A stretch of 10,019 nucleotides of DNA from Paludibacteraceae bacterium. Its GTDB lineage: Bacteria; Bacteroidota; Bacteroidia; Bacteroidales; Paludibacteraceae. The notes beneath the pieces are model-generated. The model saw nothing but the letters and a program-made list of their open reading frames with translations. It made no database searches and was not told where the DNA came from. This document shows, piece after piece, positions 1-5,287 of this stretch (the first letter of the stretch is position 1; the number at the start of each line of letters is the position of its first letter). Made by a program: the position numbers and the translations under genes. The stretch is taken from NCBI GenBank assembly GCA_017646225.1, contig JAGCMZ010000268.1, positions 1-10,019 of the forward strand, written 5' to 3'.

Positions 1-243
1 CAAGATTCCTTCTTTTTCAGAAGCATTTACTTTTTTAGCAGCATCCTTCAACGCAACATCTAAATCGTCTTCAGATAGGTTTTCAACCAAAGCAATAGCA
101 GCTTCTAAATCTGCTTTTAGGCTTTTAATGCCTAGCTCTTCGCCAATTTCTTGAACTAGTTCTTGTTCAAACTCGTTGTATTCACCATCAGCCCATACTG
201 CTGCAGCAAGGAATGATGCTAATACCTTTGATTCTGTTTTCAT
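1..243 (-). CDS. TerB-like protein, C-terminus beyond window
   Basis: The reading frame starts at ATG 243-241 and stays open to the window edge, giving the first 81 residues; the 3' end is missing. The protein is small and acidic, with a helical pattern. The stretch around residues 10-39 (AAAVWADGEYNEFEQE, then LGIK) resembles the acidic motif of TerB-like domains, which occur in tellurite-resistance and general stress contexts and are thought to bind metal through acidic residues. It has no signal peptide or membrane segment, so it is probably cytoplasmic. It starts 19 bp after the OmpA-like gene and is the last visible gene of the minus-strand operon. The TerB assignment rests on motif resemblance only. 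It could be another acidic helical protein, and the missing C-terminus might carry a further domain. Confidence 0.6.
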   Translation of the reverse strand, partial: MKTESKVLASFLAAAVWADGEYNEFEQELVQEIGEELGIKSLKADLEAAIALVENLSEDDLDVALKDAAKKVNASEKEGIL

Positions 244-262
244 AAAATATTTTTAATGGATA

Positions 263-1219
263 TTATTCAATAACTACAAATTCTGTTCTACGGTTTTCTG
301 CCGCCATTGGATCGGCCGCTTTTTTGGGTTGTGTACTACCCAAACCTTTGAACGATACACGACCGGCATCTACACCTCTTTCGTTTACCAAGAAATCTAC
401 AGCTGCTTTGGCACGTGCTTCTGATAATTTTTGGTTAAACGTAGGGTCGCCTTCGGCGGAAGTGTGACCTTGAATTTCTAACTTAAGACCTTCATTAGCA
501 TTGATAACTTTAGCTAAATCGTGTAGTACAAATTTGGCGTTTTCTGTTAAATCTGCTTTGCCTTGCGCAAATTCTGCTGCATTAAAGTTCTTTTCGATTT
601 CGGCAATTTGTTGAATAAATAGGGTGTCGCGAATAATCACCGTTTTTTCTACCTCAACCACTTTTTCTACTTCAACTACTTCGGTTTTACGACAAAATGT
701 TAGAAGCAACAATAACAAGATAGCAAGAGCAGCAATCAACCCCCAAACCCATGCTGGAATGCCTTTTTTAGTGGGCACTGGTGGAACATAGCCATTTAAG
801 TATTCCAAGCGGTAACCACCACGTTTACCCCAACCTTTTTCTGCTGGAATAAATTCTGCCACCTCAACATCGTATAGTTTAGCTTGTGCTACAATTTTTG
901 GGAAATTGTCTTTTGTCCACATAATATTGTAGAAGGTAATTTTGTCGCCATTTGACAGGGTAACGTATATGTTCTTTTCAAGAACATGCGCTACATGTTC
1001 ATCATCAAACGTTGTTTTTGTAGCTTTTGCTTTTTCTTTTATATTCTCAATGGTATCCCATAGTGGTTCTTCTGGATGACTATCTGTGAACGCCTTGCGA
1101 GGAAATGCTTTGTTGATATCTTCTAATGTAGCATGTGGATACATTTTTGTATATGCATCTACAATACCAAGCGCAGTCCAATATTGCGCTTTCCCGTAAA
1201 CTCTTACTTTACTTGCCAT
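263..1219 (-). CDS. Single-pass membrane protein with C-terminal OmpA-like peptidoglycan-binding domain
   Basis: The protein has 318 residues. Residues 1-150 form a soluble domain I do not recognise and carry no signal peptide. One hydrophobic helix spans about 154-175, preceded by KK at 151-152, so the N-terminal domain is probably cytoplasmic and the C-terminus periplasmic. A short valine/glutamate repeat (VVEVEKVVEVEK, about 180-191) may be a coiled-coil stalk. Residues about 212-318 form an OmpA-like domain (GHTSAEGD at 251-258, NQKLSEARAKAA at 262-273, NRRTEF near the end). In characterised members an Asp in HTD and an Arg in LSxxRA hold diaminopimelate of peptidoglycan; here the Asp position is Ser254, while Asn262 and Arg269 are kept. 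Most OmpA-domain proteins are outer-membrane barrels or lipoproteins, so this inner-membrane layout with a cytosolic head is less usual. It lies in the operon between the histone-like gene and the TerB-like gene. Confidence 0.88.
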   Translation of the reverse strand: MASKVRVYGKAQYWTALGIVDAYTKMYPHATLEDINKAFPRKAFTDSHPEEPLWDTIENIKEKAKATKTTFDDEHVAHVLEKNIYVTLSNGDKITFYNIMWTKDNFPKIVAQAKLYDVEVAEFIPAEKGWGKRGGYRLEYLNGYVPPVPTKKGIPAWVWGLIAALAILLLLLLTFCRKTEVVEVEKVVEVEKTVIIRDTLFIQQIAEIEKNFNAAEFAQGKADLTENAKFVLHDLAKVINANEGLKLEIQGHTSAEGDPTFNQKLSEARAKAAVDFLVNERGVDAGRVSFKGLGSTQPKKAADPMAAENRRTEFVVIE

Positions 1220-1282
1220 AATATTCTTATTTAATAGTTAATTAGTTTTTTCTCTTAGCACAGCTACTTCATCACCTGTAAA

Positions 1283-1804
1283 TTATTTCCAAACCCCTTT
1301 TTTGCAACCGTTTTTCTCACATTCTTCGTTGAATGCAGCCAGTGTCTTTTCGTCATTAGCTCCACTGGTGTAGTATCTGCTTCCATCTGCTGTTGTATAG
1401 CATACTTGAGCGTACAAACCAAATACGGTATCGAATTCTTTTTCGAGCGATTTGATTTTTTTGTTGCCAGAAATACTAATATCACCACCCGAATCTGCAC
1501 GCCTAACAGATGCTAGTGTTCTGTCATCTGGAATTCTAGCTGATAAGGTTTCTCCTCTTTTCACCATATCACGTCCATAACTATAGCAAACCCACAAGTT
1601 GAGATATGGAAATTTTTTATTAAATTCCTTGCGTAATGTTCCTACTTTCTTATTGCCAGACACCGATATTTCGGTTGCTTTTTTAGCAGGTTCGGCCTTT
1701 TTAGCCGTGGTAGTTTTTTTAGCGGGAGCTGCTTTCTTAGTTGTGGTAGTTTTTTTAGCTGTTGTGGTTTTCTTTGCAGCTGCTGTTTTCTTTGCGATTG
1801 CCAT
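1283..1804 (-). CDS. Histone-H1-like protein: lysine-rich tail plus two tandem copies of a small domain
   Basis: The protein has 173 residues. Residues 4-45 are seven perfect hexads of the form (A/T)KKxxx, giving a highly basic Lys/Ala/Thr/Pro tail like eukaryotic histone H1 and bacterial H1-like proteins. Two related domains follow: 46 to about 102 (starts ISVSGNKKVGTLRKEF, contains VCYSYG, ends TLASVRR) and 109 to about 160 (starts ISISGNKKIKSLEKEF, contains VCYTTADG, ends TLAAFNE). They align over about 55 residues with the SGNKK, LxKEF, VCY and TLA blocks conserved. The C-terminus is ECEKNGCKKGVWK. No membrane segment or signal peptide is present. DNA or nucleic-acid binding by the tail is inferred from composition, and the role of the repeated domain is unknown to me. 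Residue 1 is the natural start because the hexads begin immediately after it. The gene lies 34 bp after the 54-residue gene and 63 bp before the OmpA-like gene. Confidence 0.85.
   Translation of the reverse strand: MAIAKKTAAAKKTTTAKKTTTTKKAAPAKKTTTAKKAEPAKKATEISVSGNKKVGTLRKEFNKKFPYLNLWVCYSYGRDMVKRGETLSARIPDDRTLASVRRADSGGDISISGNKKIKSLEKEFDTVFGLYAQVCYTTADGSRYYTSGANDEKTLAAFNEECEKNGCKKGVWK
1670..1795 (-). repeat. Seven 18-bp coding repeats encoding KK-containing hexads
   Basis: Codons 4-45 of the histone-like gene encode seven consecutive six-residue units, each with Lys-Lys at positions 2 and 3. At the DNA level the units are degenerate but similar, with several A7 runs on the coding strand. 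Such arrays can gain or lose units by slippage in steps of 18 bp without breaking the reading frame, so tail length may vary between strains. Confidence 0.8.
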
Positions 1805-1838
1805 AATTGTAATTTTTTAATAAGTGAATAATAGTTAG

Positions 1839-2003
1839 TTATTTTTTCTTTCCGAATATTCCTTTTAAAATAGCGCCACCTATTTTGCGTTCCAAACCTT
1901 GTTTGGTGGTAGGGACTCCTACTTTTCTAGCGACTTTGGTTTTTAAGCCCGATATACCTATTGCTCGCTTAAGCGAAAAACTTAATCCTGGAATTCTAGC
2001 CAT
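1839..2003 (-). CDS. Small basic protein of 54 residues
   Basis: ATG at 2003-2001 opens a frame that ends with TAA at 1841-1839 and gives 54 residues. It begins MARIPGLSFSLKRAIGISG and ends GAILKGIFGKKK. It is strongly basic (many Lys/Arg, a single Glu), has no acidic cluster and no clear membrane helix, although the C-terminal GGAILKGIF stretch is amphipathic. The gene fits tightly between neighbours: 6 bp after the lipoprotein stop and 34 bp before the histone-like start, all on the same strand. That spacing, and the unbroken frame across otherwise unexplained DNA, argue that it is real. The function is unknown. The charge would suit nucleic-acid, ribosome or membrane-surface binding. I recall similar short basic proteins in Bacteroidota but cannot confirm a family. 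Confidence 0.7.
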   Translation of the reverse strand: MARIPGLSFSLKRAIGISGLKTKVARKVGVPTTKQGLERKIGGAILKGIFGKKK

Positions 2004-2009
2004 TGTCTT

Positions 2010-3290
2010 TTAGTTTAAATAGTACTCTGTTTTAAAGTATTCTTTGATTGGTTTTGAAGCTAACACCTCTACCCAAACATAGTTTGCATATCGTGTGCGT
2101 TCGTTTTCAAAACCCAAATAAATCACAGATTTGCCTTTCGCTGGGATACGACCAGTGCTAGATTGCATACCCATAATGGAATGATTGATATCGTAAACGA
2201 TATTTCCATTTGTGTTGCGGTCATTAAATTTTTTAGCATGAGAAGCACTGTTGAACACGTACATATTGATGTAAGCATCTTCTTCGCGCAAGGGCGTATA
2301 ATCGCCTAAAATGGTTTTGATAATACCCGAACTCTTATTTGACTCATACACAGGGAGTCCAAGCATCTTAACCTTACGATACGAAGTATTCATATTCTCT
2401 CCAAACTCACCATCTGAAGAACGATCTGCTTCGTTGGTAGAAATACGCATGCTGTACAAAATATCTGTAGCACCTGCTGGCACTTGAATAGGTACTATAC
2501 CACGATATGTACCTGAAAATGCAGCCTTCAGCTGACCACGTAATGTAAATTTACGGGGCTCGTCAAAGATTTTAATCATTTCTATACCAGGAGAAGACCA
2601 AGCTAGGAAGTCACCTTGTTTGGCTTCTACCGTACGCTCATTAACCTTTACTGGTGTGAGTCTTTCTATTGTAGTAGTGGTATAAGCAACTGCAAAATCA
2701 GCGTATTGTGCGTTAGATCCGGGATTAAATTCGACTAAATAAATAGCTGAATTTTCTATTGGCATACTAAAATCGAAATTGGTTCTGCCAGAAAAGGTTT
2801 TAAGCGTAGAACGCGAATCGTAGTTATAAACTTTTACCGTAGCGGGAGACTTGCATTTTATTTTAACATATAGCTTGTCACCCCTTTTTAGGTAAACAGG
2901 GTAGGTAACTTTCTTTTCCACCAAACAATCTACATTGTCTACCACTGGCACGTACAATTCGCTCAAATGGGTGGTAACTGTGGTATAAATATCGTCCTGT
3001 AAACGTTCAAGTCGATGTTGCAACTCTTCGCATTTGGCAACAGAAGCCGAGTCCAAACTAAATGGATCGTAGGTATAGTTTAATTGTTCCGATAATTGAA
3101 GTAATTGGGTGGCTTGATTATAGTCCAAACTAGTAACACGCCTCAACGATCTTTGCACATCCCTAGCCAACGACAATGTTTTTTGGTAGAGTTCTAACTC
3201 GTCTTCATCTAATTGTCTCTTAATCTGCAAGCAACCTACCACTAGCAATAGGCACAGAAAGAAACTAGTATTTTTTATGAATTTGTTCAT
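2010..3290 (-). CDS. Predicted lipoprotein of unknown function, first gene of operon
   Basis: The protein has 426 residues. The N-terminus is a lipoprotein signal peptide: basic MNKFIKN, a hydrophobic core at about 8-18, and lipobox V17-V18-G19-C20, so Cys20 would be lipidated. There is no Asp at +2, so nothing marks it for inner-membrane retention. Residues about 26-110 look helical and charged, possibly a coiled coil. About 111-205 is rich in alternating beta-type segments (YPVYLKRGDKLYVKIKC, then VKVYNYDS and AIYLVEFNP), suggesting a beta-sandwich resembling GOLD-like or pre-peptidase-type domains; this is a fold guess. The rest, to about 426, is another mostly beta region containing a conserved-looking aromatic stretch (RYANYVWVEVL). 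It heads the operon, with a good promoter 17 bp before ATG 3290-3288 and a G14 tract further upstream. Function is unknown, but the context suggests an envelope component working with the OmpA-like protein. Confidence 0.85.
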   Translation of the reverse strand: MNKFIKNTSFFLCLLLVVGCLQIKRQLDEDELELYQKTLSLARDVQRSLRRVTSLDYNQATQLLQLSEQLNYTYDPFSLDSASVAKCEELQHRLERLQDDIYTTVTTHLSELYVPVVDNVDCLVEKKVTYPVYLKRGDKLYVKIKCKSPATVKVYNYDSRSTLKTFSGRTNFDFSMPIENSAIYLVEFNPGSNAQYADFAVAYTTTTIERLTPVKVNERTVEAKQGDFLAWSSPGIEMIKIFDEPRKFTLRGQLKAAFSGTYRGIVPIQVPAGATDILYSMRISTNEADRSSDGEFGENMNTSYRKVKMLGLPVYESNKSSGIIKTILGDYTPLREEDAYINMYVFNSASHAKKFNDRNTNGNIVYDINHSIMGMQSSTGRIPAKGKSVIYLGFENERTRYANYVWVEVLASKPIKEYFKTEYYLN

Positions 3291-3306
3291 TGCTTTGATT
3301 TTTTTA

Positions 3307-3338
3307 CAAAACTAAACAAACTCAAAATACGTGTCAAA
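3307..3338 (-). promoter_or_regulatory. Promoter of the lipoprotein operon
   Basis: On the minus strand a TAGTTTTG box (3314-3307) fits the Bacteroidota -7 consensus TAnnTTTG. A TTTG (3338-3335) lies 20 bp upstream as the -33 box. Transcription would start near 3303, leaving a leader of only about 13 nt before ATG 3290. The -33 box overlaps the downstream half of the 24-bp shared element. Confidence 0.75.
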
Positions 3339-3359
3339 GTCCTTATTAGTCCATATTTT
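3336..3359 (-). promoter_or_regulatory. Shared 24-bp element, copy 1 (lipoprotein operon)
   Basis: In the direction of transcription it reads AAAATATGGACTAA, then TAAGGACTTT. GGACT occurs twice, 10 bp apart, which is one helical turn. It matches copy 2 (4086-4109) at 20 of 24 positions. It ends 21 bp before the -7 box, and its second half overlaps the -33 box. It is probably an activator or regulator binding site; the identity of the protein is inferred from the neighbouring regulator gene. Confidence 0.6.
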
Positions 3360-3360
3360 C

Positions 3361-3374
3361 GGGGGGGGGGGGGG
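3361..3374. repeat. Homopolymer tract of 14 G (C on the minus strand)
   Basis: Fourteen consecutive G lie one base upstream of the shared element and about 60-70 bp upstream of the predicted transcription start of the lipoprotein operon. Tracts of this length are prone to slipped-strand mispairing and, when placed near promoters, are a known basis of phase variation. The true length may vary in the population, and it is also a position where sequencing or assembly errors are likely. Confidence 0.9.
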
Positions 3375-3410
3375 AAAGTGAAAAAGTGCGTAAAATTAAG
3401 GCCGTTAGGC

Positions 3411-3440
3411 AAAAAAAGAGGCATATTTTGTATATGCCCT
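3411..3440 (-). terminator. Rho-independent terminator of the regulator gene
   Basis: On the minus strand GGCATAT (3438-3432) pairs with ATATGCC (3426-3420) across a 5-nt loop, followed by TC and seven T (3419-3411). It lies 37 bp after the regulator stop codon and should separate that transcript from the lipoprotein operon downstream on the same strand. Confidence 0.8.
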
Positions 3441-3476
3441 TTGTGTTATTTATAGATAATCGACCAAAATAGTTTA

Positions 3477-4049
3477 TTATTTCTTAAGTCTTACCGTTAG
3501 CAGTCCTTTTCTAGAACCTGCCACGTAAGAGGTAGGTTGGTGGCCGTCGCGCAAAAGATTGTCGAGATACATGGGATGTCCTTCTAAAAAGCACATGGTT
3601 TGAAAGGTATCACCCTCTAAAATTTTGGCATTAGCACTTTGAATTACCTTGTAGGTATTTTGACCTAGATACCTGAATACACAATGTCTGTTGGGCAACC
3701 AAGTTACTTCTATTTCTTGGCCTGCTTGTAGGTCTTCTGAACGAATACCAGACTCTATAAACTGCACACTCTCTTCGTCTTCTAATGTTTTAAGGTGCTC
3801 TAAATAGCCCTCAAAGTCGTTAAATCCTAGGAATTTAGATAGCAAACAAAGGGTAGAACGACGGGTGGTGTCTGCCCCATCTATGTATCCCCATAATCTT
3901 TTAAGTGTAGTGGGCGAGATATTTTCGTGCAGACGTTCCCATACCACTCCTGCCAAGAACTCAAAGTCGTAAGGTGTTTTGATTTGCCTGTTGACTTCAT
4001 TCTCGATGTCTTGACGTAACGATACTATTTCTGGTGAGTATTTATTCAT
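3477..4049 (-). CDS. Putative DNA-binding regulator, Bacteroidota family
   Basis: The protein has 190 residues and belongs to a family I recognise as widespread in Bacteroidota but usually annotated only as hypothetical. Residues about 1-85 are helical, with a segment (SPTTLKRLWGYI, 45-56, and RRSTLCLLSKFLGF, 63-76) that resembles a helix-turn-helix or XRE-like fold. Residues about 107-190 are a beta-rich domain with conserved-looking motifs: EVTWLPNRHCVFRYLG, then YLDNLL and YVAGSRKGL. There is no signal peptide or membrane helix, so it should be cytoplasmic. Transcription regulation is inferred from the N-terminal pattern; the C-terminal domain may sense a ligand or oligomerise. The start at 4049 fits the usual family beginning and lies just 8 bp from a -7 box, giving an almost leaderless mRNA. 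Its promoter carries the 24-bp element also found at two neighbouring promoters, suggesting autoregulation. Confidence 0.8.
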   Translation of the reverse strand: MNKYSPEIVSLRQDIENEVNRQIKTPYDFEFLAGVVWERLHENISPTTLKRLWGYIDGADTTRRSTLCLLSKFLGFNDFEGYLEHLKTLEDEESVQFIESGIRSEDLQAGQEIEVTWLPNRHCVFRYLGQNTYKVIQSANAKILEGDTFQTMCFLEGHPMYLDNLLRDGHQPTSYVAGSRKGLLTVRLKK

Positions 4050-4056
4050 AGCACTA

Positions 4057-4064
4057 CAAAGATA
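4057..4064 (-). promoter_or_regulatory. -7 box of the regulator promoter
   Basis: TATCTTTG on the minus strand (4064-4057) fits TAnnTTTG. No TTTG or TTG is present at the expected -33 position, where TAAA is found, so the promoter may need an activator bound at the shared element just upstream. The predicted start site lies only a few bases before ATG 4049-4047. Confidence 0.65.
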
Positions 4065-4085
4065 GTATTAAATCTAATAGGTTAT

Positions 4086-4109
4086 TTAGTTCTTGTTAGT
4101 CCATATTTT
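4086..4109 (-). promoter_or_regulatory. Shared 24-bp element, copy 2 (regulator gene)
   Basis: In the direction of transcription it reads AAAATATGGACTAA, then CAAGAACTAA. The two half-sites GGACTAA and GAACTAA are 10 bp apart. The element ends exactly 21 bp before the -7 box, the same distance as copy 1. Copies 1 and 2 agree at 20 of 24 positions, including 14 in a row. Confidence 0.6.
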
Positions 4110-4125
4110 TATATAGCACACGAAT

Positions 4126-4149
4126 GAAGTACGGACTAAATAGGGATAA
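4126..4149 (+). promoter_or_regulatory. Shared 24-bp element, weaker copy 3 (argF')
   Basis: It reads GAAGTACGGACTAA, then ATAGGGATAA, and agrees with the consensus of the other two copies at about 17 of 24 positions, with the core GGACTAA intact. It has the same orientation to its gene as the other copies but lies 35 bp from the argF' -7 box instead of 21. Copies 2 and 3 form an inverted pair between the divergent regulator and argF' genes. Confidence 0.4.
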
Positions 4150-4157
4150 TTTTTATT

Positions 4158-4192
4158 TTTGGTAGAAATTAAAAAGAATATCTGTACCTTTG
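4158..4192 (+). promoter_or_regulatory. Promoter of argF'
   Basis: TACCTTTG (4185-4192) is a strong match to the -7 consensus. The best -33 candidate is TTTG at 4158-4161, with a rather long 23-bp spacer. Transcription would start near 4196-4199, giving an A-rich leader of about 20 nt without a Shine-Dalgarno sequence. Confidence 0.75.
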
Positions 4193-4216
4193 TAGCATTA
4201 TAAAAAAACAATAAAT

Positions 4217-5170
4217 ATGAGAACCTATACTTGCGCTGCCGATTTGGGCGATATTAAAGCGGCTGTAAAAGAAGCCCTAGAAGTAAAAGCCAATCCTTTT
4301 AAATGGGATACCATGGGTAAGAACAAAACCCTGTTGATGGTATTTTTTAACTCTAGTTTGCGTACTCGTTTGAGTACCCAAAAAGCGGGCATGAACTTGG
4401 GCATGAACACCATTGTACTAGACGTAAATGCTGGTGCATGGAAGTTGGAAACCGAACGTGGTGTTATTATGGACGGTGATAAACCCGAACACCTATTGGA
4501 AGCCATTCCAGTGATGGGTAGCTACTGTGATTTGATTGGTGTGCGTTCTTTTGCTCGTTTTGAGAACAAGCAATTTGACTACGAAGAGGTAATTCTAAAC
4601 CAATTTATTAAATACTCGGGTAAACCTGTGTTTAGCATGGAATCGGCTACTTGCCACCCCTTGCAAGCCTTTGCCGACCTTATTACCATAGAAGAATACA
4701 AACAAGTGGAACGACCCAAAGTAGTATTGACCTGGGCTCCTCACCCACGTGCGCTGCCTCAAGCGGTGCCTAACTCGTTTGCCGATTTTATGAATGCGGC
4801 CGATGTAGATTTTGTAATTACCCACCCAGAAGGTTACGAATTGGCTCCTGAATTTGTGCGTGGTGCACGCGTAGAATACGATCAACGCAAAGCCTTTGAA
4901 GGTGCTCACTTTATTTATGCTAAAAACTGGTCGGCCTACCAAGACCCCCACTACGGCCAAATTTTGTGCCAAGACCGCGCTTGGACCGTTGATACCGAAA
5001 AAATGGCGCTTACCGACAATGCTTACTTTATGCACTGCTTGCCTGTTCGCCGCAACATGATTGTTACCGACGATGTAATTGAAAGCGAACGCAGCATTGT
5101 AATTCCCGAAGCTGCTAACCGCGTAGTATCGGCTCAAACCGTTATTAAACGCATGTTGGAAGCGATGTAA
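4217..5170 (+). CDS. argF': N-succinylornithine carbamoyltransferase
   Basis: The protein has 317 residues, the usual length for the Bacteroides enzyme. It transfers carbamoyl from carbamoyl phosphate to N2-succinylornithine, giving N-succinylcitrulline in the succinylated arginine pathway of Bacteroidota; it acts in the cytoplasm, normally as a trimer. Visible motifs are the carbamoyl-phosphate loop SSLRTR (46-51), HPLQ (147-150), Lys236 in YAKNW, and HCLPVRR (273-279). Pro90 (DGDKPEHLL) is the residue I recall as separating succinylornithine enzymes from the acetylornithine enzymes of Xanthomonas, which have Glu there, so the succinyl substrate is favoured. The whole sequence resembles the B. 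fragilis enzyme from end to end. The gene stands alone with its own promoter and a terminator, with no other arginine genes in view. A possible regulator site lies upstream (4126-4149). Confidence 0.95.
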   Translation: MRTYTCAADLGDIKAAVKEALEVKANPFKWDTMGKNKTLLMVFFNSSLRTRLSTQKAGMNLGMNTIVLDVNAGAWKLETERGVIMDGDKPEHLLEAIPVMGSYCDLIGVRSFARFENKQFDYEEVILNQFIKYSGKPVFSMESATCHPLQAFADLITIEEYKQVERPKVVLTWAPHPRALPQAVPNSFADFMNAADVDFVITHPEGYELAPEFVRGARVEYDQRKAFEGAHFIYAKNWSAYQDPHYGQILCQDRAWTVDTEKMALTDNAYFMHCLPVRRNMIVTDDVIESERSIVIPEAANRVVSAQTVIKRMLEAM

Positions 5171-5228
5171 CCCTTCGACAAGCTCAGGGACCGGCTCAGG
5201 GACTGGCTCAGGGACGGTTCGGGGACCG
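5171..5228. repeat. REP-like intergenic element with 12-bp tandem units
   Basis: Immediately after the argF' stop comes CCCTTCGACAAGCTCAGGGA (5171-5190), whose ends CCCT and AGGG are inverted. It runs into imperfect tandem units of GGCTCAGGGAC at about 5181, 5193, 5205 and 5216, spaced 12, 12 and 11 bp. The sequence is more GC-rich than its surroundings. Sequences of the TTCGACAAGCTCAGG type recur in intergenic DNA of many bacterial genomes as I recall them, so this is probably a copy of a dispersed repeat that has partly expanded. No coding function is seen. Confidence 0.65.
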
Positions 5229-5256
5229 ATAACGGTGAGTCGGTGAACTAAATAAC

Positions 5257-5285
5257 AAAAAGGCGACCATAATGGTCGCCTTTTT
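5257..5285. terminator. Bidirectional rho-independent terminator between argF' and the AsmA-like gene
   Basis: GGCGACCAT (5262-5270) and ATGGTCGCC (5272-5280) form a near-perfect inverted repeat, flanked by AAAAA on the left and TTTTT on the right. It can therefore terminate transcripts from both sides. It separates the convergent argF' and AsmA-like genes and ends 2 bp before the AsmA-like stop codon. Confidence 0.92.
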
Positions 5286-5287
5286 GT

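Noticed and set aside
1264..1500. Minus-strand frame overlapping the 3' part of the histone-like gene
   Set aside because: It is in another frame of the same strand, and the histone-like frame shows a clear internal protein repeat, which establishes the true frame.
1670..1795. A7 runs in the histone-like gene as programmed frameshift sites
   Set aside because: In the reading frame they are preceded by T, so they do not form the canonical A AAA AAA/G heptamer, and no overlapping product frame follows.
263..1804. Possible homology between the OmpA-like protein's N-terminal domain and the duplicated SGNKK domain
   Set aside because: Only loose similarities in beta-strand and aromatic placement were seen; none of the SGNKK, LxKEF or VCY blocks is present.
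1599..1820. Plus-strand frame with a hydrophobic Val/Phe/Ala-rich product
   Set aside because: It is the complement of the lysine/alanine tail repeats; antisense of KKTT-type codons always gives such a hydrophobic product.
4050..4216. ArgR-type arginine operator upstream of argF'
   Set aside because: No palindromic ARG-box-like sequence is visible; the only repeated motif is the GGACTAA element.
4595..5137. Long minus-strand open frame opposite argF' (180 codons)
   Set aside because: It is antisense to a clearly identified enzyme gene, its translation shows no family features, and it has no promoter; it is a codon-usage shadow.
5171..5228. CRISPR-like array from the repeated GGCTCAGGGAC units
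   Set aside because: Units are 11-12 bp and directly adjacent with no spacers; it is a simple tandem repeat.
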